64,000 nt of DNA from Phaeodactylum tricornutum CCAP 1055/1 (Eukaryota; Bacillariophyta; Bacillariophyceae; Surirellales; Neidiaceae). The stretch is taken from the NCBI RefSeq assembly GCF_000150955.2, contig NC_011693.1, forward strand, positions 1-64,000. The letters run 5' to 3'. Below are positions 60,155 through 64,000 of this stretch, one piece after another. How positions within the stretch are numbered: the first letter of the stretch is position 1; each line of letters opens with the position of its first letter. The notes under the pieces are model-generated. The model saw only the letters and a program-made list of their open reading frames with translations. It did no database searches and was not told where the DNA came from. The position numbers were made by a program, and so were the translations under genes.

Positions 60155-60521
60155 TCTGTAGAGACTGAAGAAATCACGGCGACCAAGACATAAATGCTGT
60201 CAAGCAAAGCACAATGCATTCAATCTACAAACAGAATAGCAGCCAACCATAAATTACGTAGTACCGTACTGGGCTAGTGTTCGCGTTTCAGCTCTAGGAA
60301 AAGCGATATGGAGCATGTGCTCTGGTTTAGCTGTAGCTCAGAGCGTGTACAAAGTTTTAGGGAAAAGCAATTCTATCATAGACTGGTGCAGATCACGAAG
60401 TACTGTACTGGGCTAGTGCTCGCGTTACAGCTATAGCAAAAGCGATATGTGGAATCTGTACTCTGGCTAAAGCTATGACAGCGTGTGCATACTTAGTTTC
60501 AGGAAAAAGTACTCTAACATC
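60155..60521. other. intergenic region with duplicated tRNA flank
   Basis: 3' side of both the plastid-type gene and the tRNA. Mostly filled by the 139-bp duplication listed separately. Confidence 0.6.
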
Positions 60522-60533
60522 CGACTGCTGCAG
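60253..60533 (+). repeat. 139-bp direct repeat including the tRNA 3' end
   Basis: 60253-60391 and 60392-60533 align with about 75-80% identity by eye (GTACTGGGCTAGTG, AAAAGCGATATG, AGCGTGTGCA blocks). The right copy ends inside the tRNA-Ser gene. The left copy ends in GACTGGTGCAG, a one-mismatch copy of the last 11 tRNA bases, with no tRNA body. Confidence 0.75.
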
Positions 60534-60603
60534 GGTTCGAACCTACGCGGGATGAACCCAATTGATTTCAAGTCAATCGCCTTAACCACTCGGCCAAGCA
60601 GTC
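60522..60603 (-). tRNA. tRNA-Ser (UGA)
   Basis: 82-nt type II tRNA read on the minus strand. The acceptor stem GACTGCT pairs with AGCAGTC. The D-arm contains TGGCCGAGTGGTTAAGG (A box). The anticodon stem-loop has the loop CTTGAAA with anticodon TGA. The long variable arm (about TGGGTTCATCCCGC) is typical of tRNA-Ser. The T-arm holds GGTTCGAACCC (B box) with a G-T pair in the stem. No CCA is encoded and no intron is present. A TTTTT run just downstream (about 60503-60509) fits Pol III termination. Confidence 0.95.
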
Positions 60604-60880
60604 TGCAATATAAGAGTCTACTTTAATACAAGTATCTATAAATCTGATGTCAAACCGGATATTTTGTAATACAGTAGCGTCGTCCACTACCTTGACAGTG
60701 AGTAGTTTTTGTGATAGATACTGACAGTGCAGTGTACCGGAAAGATGCTCGAGCCAAAACCAGGATGCGCTACCTGGCGAAGCATGGTGACGACAAGCAA
60801 GAGCAAGTTTTCTACTGTTGCGCGCTTTTCCATTCAAAAATTCTGACTTTGTAGGGCAAAGACAAAAAATATTGCGAATC
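60604..60880. other. intergenic region
   Basis: 5' flanks of the tRNA (-) and the CBM9-like gene (+). TTGTAG at 60849-60854 could be an intron acceptor for an upstream leader exon of the CBM9-like gene. Confidence 0.45.
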
Positions 60881-61981
60881 ATGACCCCTTCGTCAATCTA
60901 CGACCCTCACTGGGCTTTGTACCCCAAAGCTTATGTAGCCACTAGATCTATAGGACCTGTTGAGATTAATGGCGACTTGGAAAAACCTGTTTGGAATTCT
61001 GTCCCTTGGAGTGACTTATTTGAGGATATTCAGGGAAATGATGCACCCGCCAACGCAATTGGCCCAGCGAAAACGGCCTTCAAGGCCATCTACGATGATG
61101 AGCATCTCTACGTTGGCGCTCTGTTGCATCCCTCCCCTGTCTTTCGAACGGAAGCACACTTCACCACGCGAAATTCACCAATTTATCAAACAGATTCCGA
61201 TTTCGAAGTTTTTTTTGACTTGAACGGAAGCAACCACGGTTATAAAGAATTTGAAGTAAATGCACTCAATACAGTCTGGAATCTCATGCTCGACAAACCC
61301 TACGATGATGGTGGACACGAGCACTCGGGACGGATAGCCCACCGTGGCGATTCTGCGTTCTACGATGTAAACAGCCAAACTACCGCGGTACAAGTGCTGG
61401 AAGGCCGCTTAAACGATGCCTCCAACCAAGGGGCACTGTGGTCGGTAGAAATGGCCTTTGCCTTTGAGGACTTGGCGGCTCACCTCCCCAGTCCGGTACC
61501 GCGACCCTCACCTGGTGAATTTTGGAGAATCAATATTTCTCGAGTGGAGTTGAAAGGAGAAGTCAATTGGACGTGGCAACCACAAAAAGTTTGGGATCCA
61601 CTTTTGAGAAAGCATCATGGTAAAGTTGCCATGCACATGCCGGACTCGTGGGGTTACCTTATATTCGGAGACACCGTTCTGGAGTTAGACAATTCTTCCT
61701 GGCGAGACCCTTTATGGCCCACGAAATTAGCGGCGATGAATATTTACTACGCGCAATATTTCTATAAAAGCCTAAATGGTTTCTATACAGACTGTATGGA
61801 AGAGCTCGCTGGTTATCTGGACTTGGAAATCACTTCTCCTTTCAAAGTTGATCTAGTGGCCGACACCGATCGCTTTCTCGCAACAGTGTCAGCTTCTGAC
61901 GAAGACCAAGCCATCTCTATATTAGACGATCGCCTCCTACAAGTAATCCCATCCGCGAGAATGTCGTCTACAGCGGTGTGA
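60881..61981 (+). CDS. CBM9-like carbohydrate-binding protein
   Basis: 366 residues from the ATG at 60881. Residues about 20-260 match the carbohydrate-binding family 9-like domain: INGDLEKPVWNSVPWSDLF, FEDIQG, AIYDDEHLYVGALLH, DSDFEVFFDLNGSNHGYKEF, EVNALNTVWNLMLDKPYDDG and a final GYLIFGD. The family binds sugars and occurs alone or attached to glycoside hydrolases. No catalytic domain follows; the last 90 residues are a helical extension (LAAMNIYYAQYFYKSL). The ATG-based start lacks a signal peptide, although the frame is open 21 codons further (RAFPFKNSDFVG), so a 5' exon cannot be excluded. Confidence 0.85.
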   Translation: MTPSSIYDPHWALYPKAYVATRSIGPVEINGDLEKPVWNSVPWSDLFEDIQGNDAPANAIGPAKTAFKAIYDDEHLYVGALLHPSPVFRTEAHFTTRNSPIYQTDSDFEVFFDLNGSNHGYKEFEVNALNTVWNLMLDKPYDDGGHEHSGRIAHRGDSAFYDVNSQTTAVQVLEGRLNDASNQGALWSVEMAFAFEDLAAHLPSPVPRPSPGEFWRINISRVELKGEVNWTWQPQKVWDPLLRKHHGKVAMHMPDSWGYLIFGDTVLELDNSSWRDPLWPTKLAAMNIYYAQYFYKSLNGFYTDCMEELAGYLDLEITSPFKVDLVADTDRFLATVSASDEDQAISILDDRLLQVIPSARMSSTAV

Positions 61982-62134
61982 GCTAAACGGTGATCCATGG
62001 AAGGGCGGTTGCTGGTCGGACTGCAAAAGGCTTAAGCTGCGACACTTTTTCGGGTTTTACTCACACGAATTGTACGTAAAATTTATAAAGTGTGTTGAAA
62101 ATGAGATCACTAAACGAAGGAATGATTCCAACTC
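61982..62134. other. short convergent intergenic region
   Basis: 3' flanks of the CBM9-like and SLC34 genes; nothing recognised. Confidence 0.6.
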
Positions 62135-64000
62135 TCACGGATTTTCAACGGTATCTTTCTCGCCAGAGACGTTATCTCCGTCAGCATCAATATCAAAATT
62201 GCCCTCCGCATCGTAGGTTTGCGACGGCTTGTCGTTTCTATGGCTCAAACGGTCCAAAATCGAGTGAAATTTTGATTGCCCATTACGGAAGTTGCACCAA
62301 AACATCAACAAGGCCAAGGCAAAACCCGCAACAAGAGTTAGTAGCACTGCAAATGCAAGCAATCCTGCACTTCCGTTCTCGTATAGGGACGACAAACCCC
62401 AGAAGAAAAGCGGCAACAGGCAAAATACCAGGACAATGTAGCATAAAGGAAACATCCGCCAGATCCCTGCGTTCTTCCCGAGTCGACGTGCCGCAAAAAA
62501 TGGAATGTTTCGAAGTGGCGGAAGCGGATACCAAATCAGAAAACCCGTCAAGTTAAAAAACAAATGTGCAAGGGCTACCTGAAGAGGATCGGTGCCGACA
62601 GCATCCAAACTACTGACAACTGCCTGAACGGCAGTTCCCATATTCGCACCCAAGACGAGAGGATAGACCTGCTCTAATCGAAGAGCCCCGACACCAGCGA
62701 ACGGAACAAGAACCGAAGTCGTAATGCTTGAGCTCTGTGTGATCATCGTAATTCCGATACCGACAAGGAATCCGATGTATCCGTTGCAGGTGGTAACCGT
62801 ATGCACTACCTTGGTGGACAACCCGAACAAAAGCTTCTGAACAGCAAAAACCATGGACAGCATGGAAACAAACAGTATGATCAAAGCAATAACAAAAGAG
62901 ACGGCTCCGGCTACTTGATCCTGAGTGCGAGAAGCAGACTCGCGAAAGAGTACAGGGCAGCGCCCGGTACTCTCATAGCAGCCAATCAGTCCAACTTTAC
63001 ACGTTGCGAAGCTAGGCTCTGCTCCTTCATCGCAATGAATCGGGTAGTAGTCGTCGCATGTTTTTCCGTTCGCAACGCCAACAATGAGTTTTTTGTTGCT
63101 GGTCAAGAGACGAGCAGACAATGGACTAACAAATTTCTTTATCGGTCCTTCGAAATGGTCTCTTCTACCAGTCTCAGCCCCCTCGGCAAGGGCTCCGGTA
63201 AGATGCTGTAAATATCCCGTGGCGCATTCCACTGGAAACAGGATTGCCACAGTAAAGATGTTGAAGACGTCATGTAATGTGGCAGCTGCGAACGACCGGT
63301 CCAGCTCGGCGCTTTTCCCCATTTGGGCCAAAGAAACGATCGTCGAAGTGACTGTGGTTCCCACGTTGGCACCCATAACCCTTCAAGAAACGCAGTAGCT
63401 TTTGAGTGTATACAAAATCAATCGCAAGCCCAAAGTTGGAATACGCACGCCTCTTGACTCACATGTAGATACCCTGGGCCACGCTTATGGCGCGTGCCTC
63501 AGTGAGCGAAACAATCACGGTGGTGGTTGTGCTGCTGCTTTGCATTAACACTGTGGCAATAATGCCGACCATCAACGCACTAAAACAGTACAATGTGTTA
63601 GAAACAGATGGAATAGCAGCAGCATTCAACTCATCGACAACATTCGAAATTTTCCTACCTCAAGGGGTTGGAGTCCGAATCAAAGAGTTTCCCTGCTCCA
63701 CAACCTGCCAAGACTTTGGCCGCATCTCCGAGAAGCGTCAGACCGAAAACTAGCCAATACAGAGAACCGACCAAGATTATAACAGCCAACAGCATCCATA
63801 GCCATTCAATTTCCGATCGAAAACAGCATGCGGTGCACACTTCTCCAAATGACGCCTTCTCGTACGTGTCCAGAAGATCTTCGGTTTCTTGAATGGTGAA
63901 ATCTTCATCACCGAAACGGACTATACCCCGCCCTTTCCGTCGTGCTCTCTTTTTCTCAGCAGTCGCTGAGATTTCATTAGGTGACAATTCGGTCTCGTGG
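62135..64000 (-). CDS. SLC34-type Na/phosphate cotransporter, 5' end beyond window
   Basis: Secondary transporter that couples phosphate uptake to sodium at a membrane. Three exons predicted on the minus strand: exon 1 from the right edge to 63659, exon 2 63579-63463, exon 3 63380-62135. Introns have donors GTAGGA and GTGAGT and acceptors TTTTAG and TTGAAG. Joined, they give NPLSALMVGIIATVLMQSSS and AQGIYMVMGANVGTTVTSTI, which restores the family's first QSSS repeat. The second repeat is in exon 3 (MITQSSSITTSVLVPFAGVG and LVLGANMGTAVQA). The inverted QSSS repeats are the substrate-binding core of NaPi-II/SLC34. A large Cys-containing loop (about CDDYYPIHC ... CYESTGRC) lies between the two halves, as in the family. 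The N-terminus is cytosolic and basic; no ATG lies before the window edge. Exon-intron structure is inferred from sequence only. Confidence 0.9.

Overview
This window looks like the left end of a chromosome from a pennate diatom, most likely Phaeodactylum tricornutum or a close relative. The signs are a terminal CCCTAA telomere, copia-type elements of the diatom CoDi kind, compact genes with few short introns, a diatom-type DUF6824-like domain, a bipartite plastid leader with an aromatic residue after the cleavage site, and a eukaryotic type II tRNA-Ser. The species is an inference; no database search was possible.

Layout. Bases 1-233 are telomere, joined directly to a cut copia pol region. 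From there to about 22 kb the window is a subtelomeric graveyard. It holds at least four separate Ty1/copia relics: 234-3302 (+), 7596-9571 (+), 11141-11438 (+) and a full-length broken element on the minus strand between two about 1.28 kb LTRs at 11722-13003 and 18558-19838. LTR and gag scraps follow up to about 21.9 kb. Between them lie four copies of an unrecognised element (ending at 5782, 6206, 7595 and 11140). Each ends in direct repeats, then a perfect 10-11 bp inverted repeat, then 11-14 bases closing with TTAG. The stem sequence differs between families, yet both arms always match. Two copies carry decayed gene pieces on the opposite strand. This is the best candidate here for an undescribed system.

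From 22 kb the window turns into ordinary gene-dense host DNA: a receptor-like TKL kinase with BspA/DUF285 repeats (-), a TMEM65-ACT fusion (+), a longin-like protein (+), an AGFG-like ArfGAP (+), two tandem Cys-rich secreted paralogues (-), PIG-T of GPI transamidase (+), an unknown membrane protein with an internal duplication (+), a MYB-SHAQKYF regulator (-), a DUF6824/NB-ARC/TPR NLR-like protein (-), a type II membrane GT-like/alginate-lyase-like fusion (-), a DUF5672-like protein (-), a BolA protein with one intron (-), a plastid-type unknown (+), tRNA-Ser(UGA) (-), a CBM9-like protein (+) and a three-exon SLC34 Na/Pi cotransporter running off the right edge (-).

Genes are mostly single units, not operons. 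Functional links are loose: several products serve the cell surface or secretory path (PIG-T, Cys-rich proteins with a GPI-like tail, the two Golgi-type enzymes, the receptor kinase). A recurring ACTGT-centred motif, twice as a perfect palindrome, lies upstream of many of the genes. A strongly AT-rich 1.4 kb stretch near 55.6-57.0 kb is a candidate centromere-like region.
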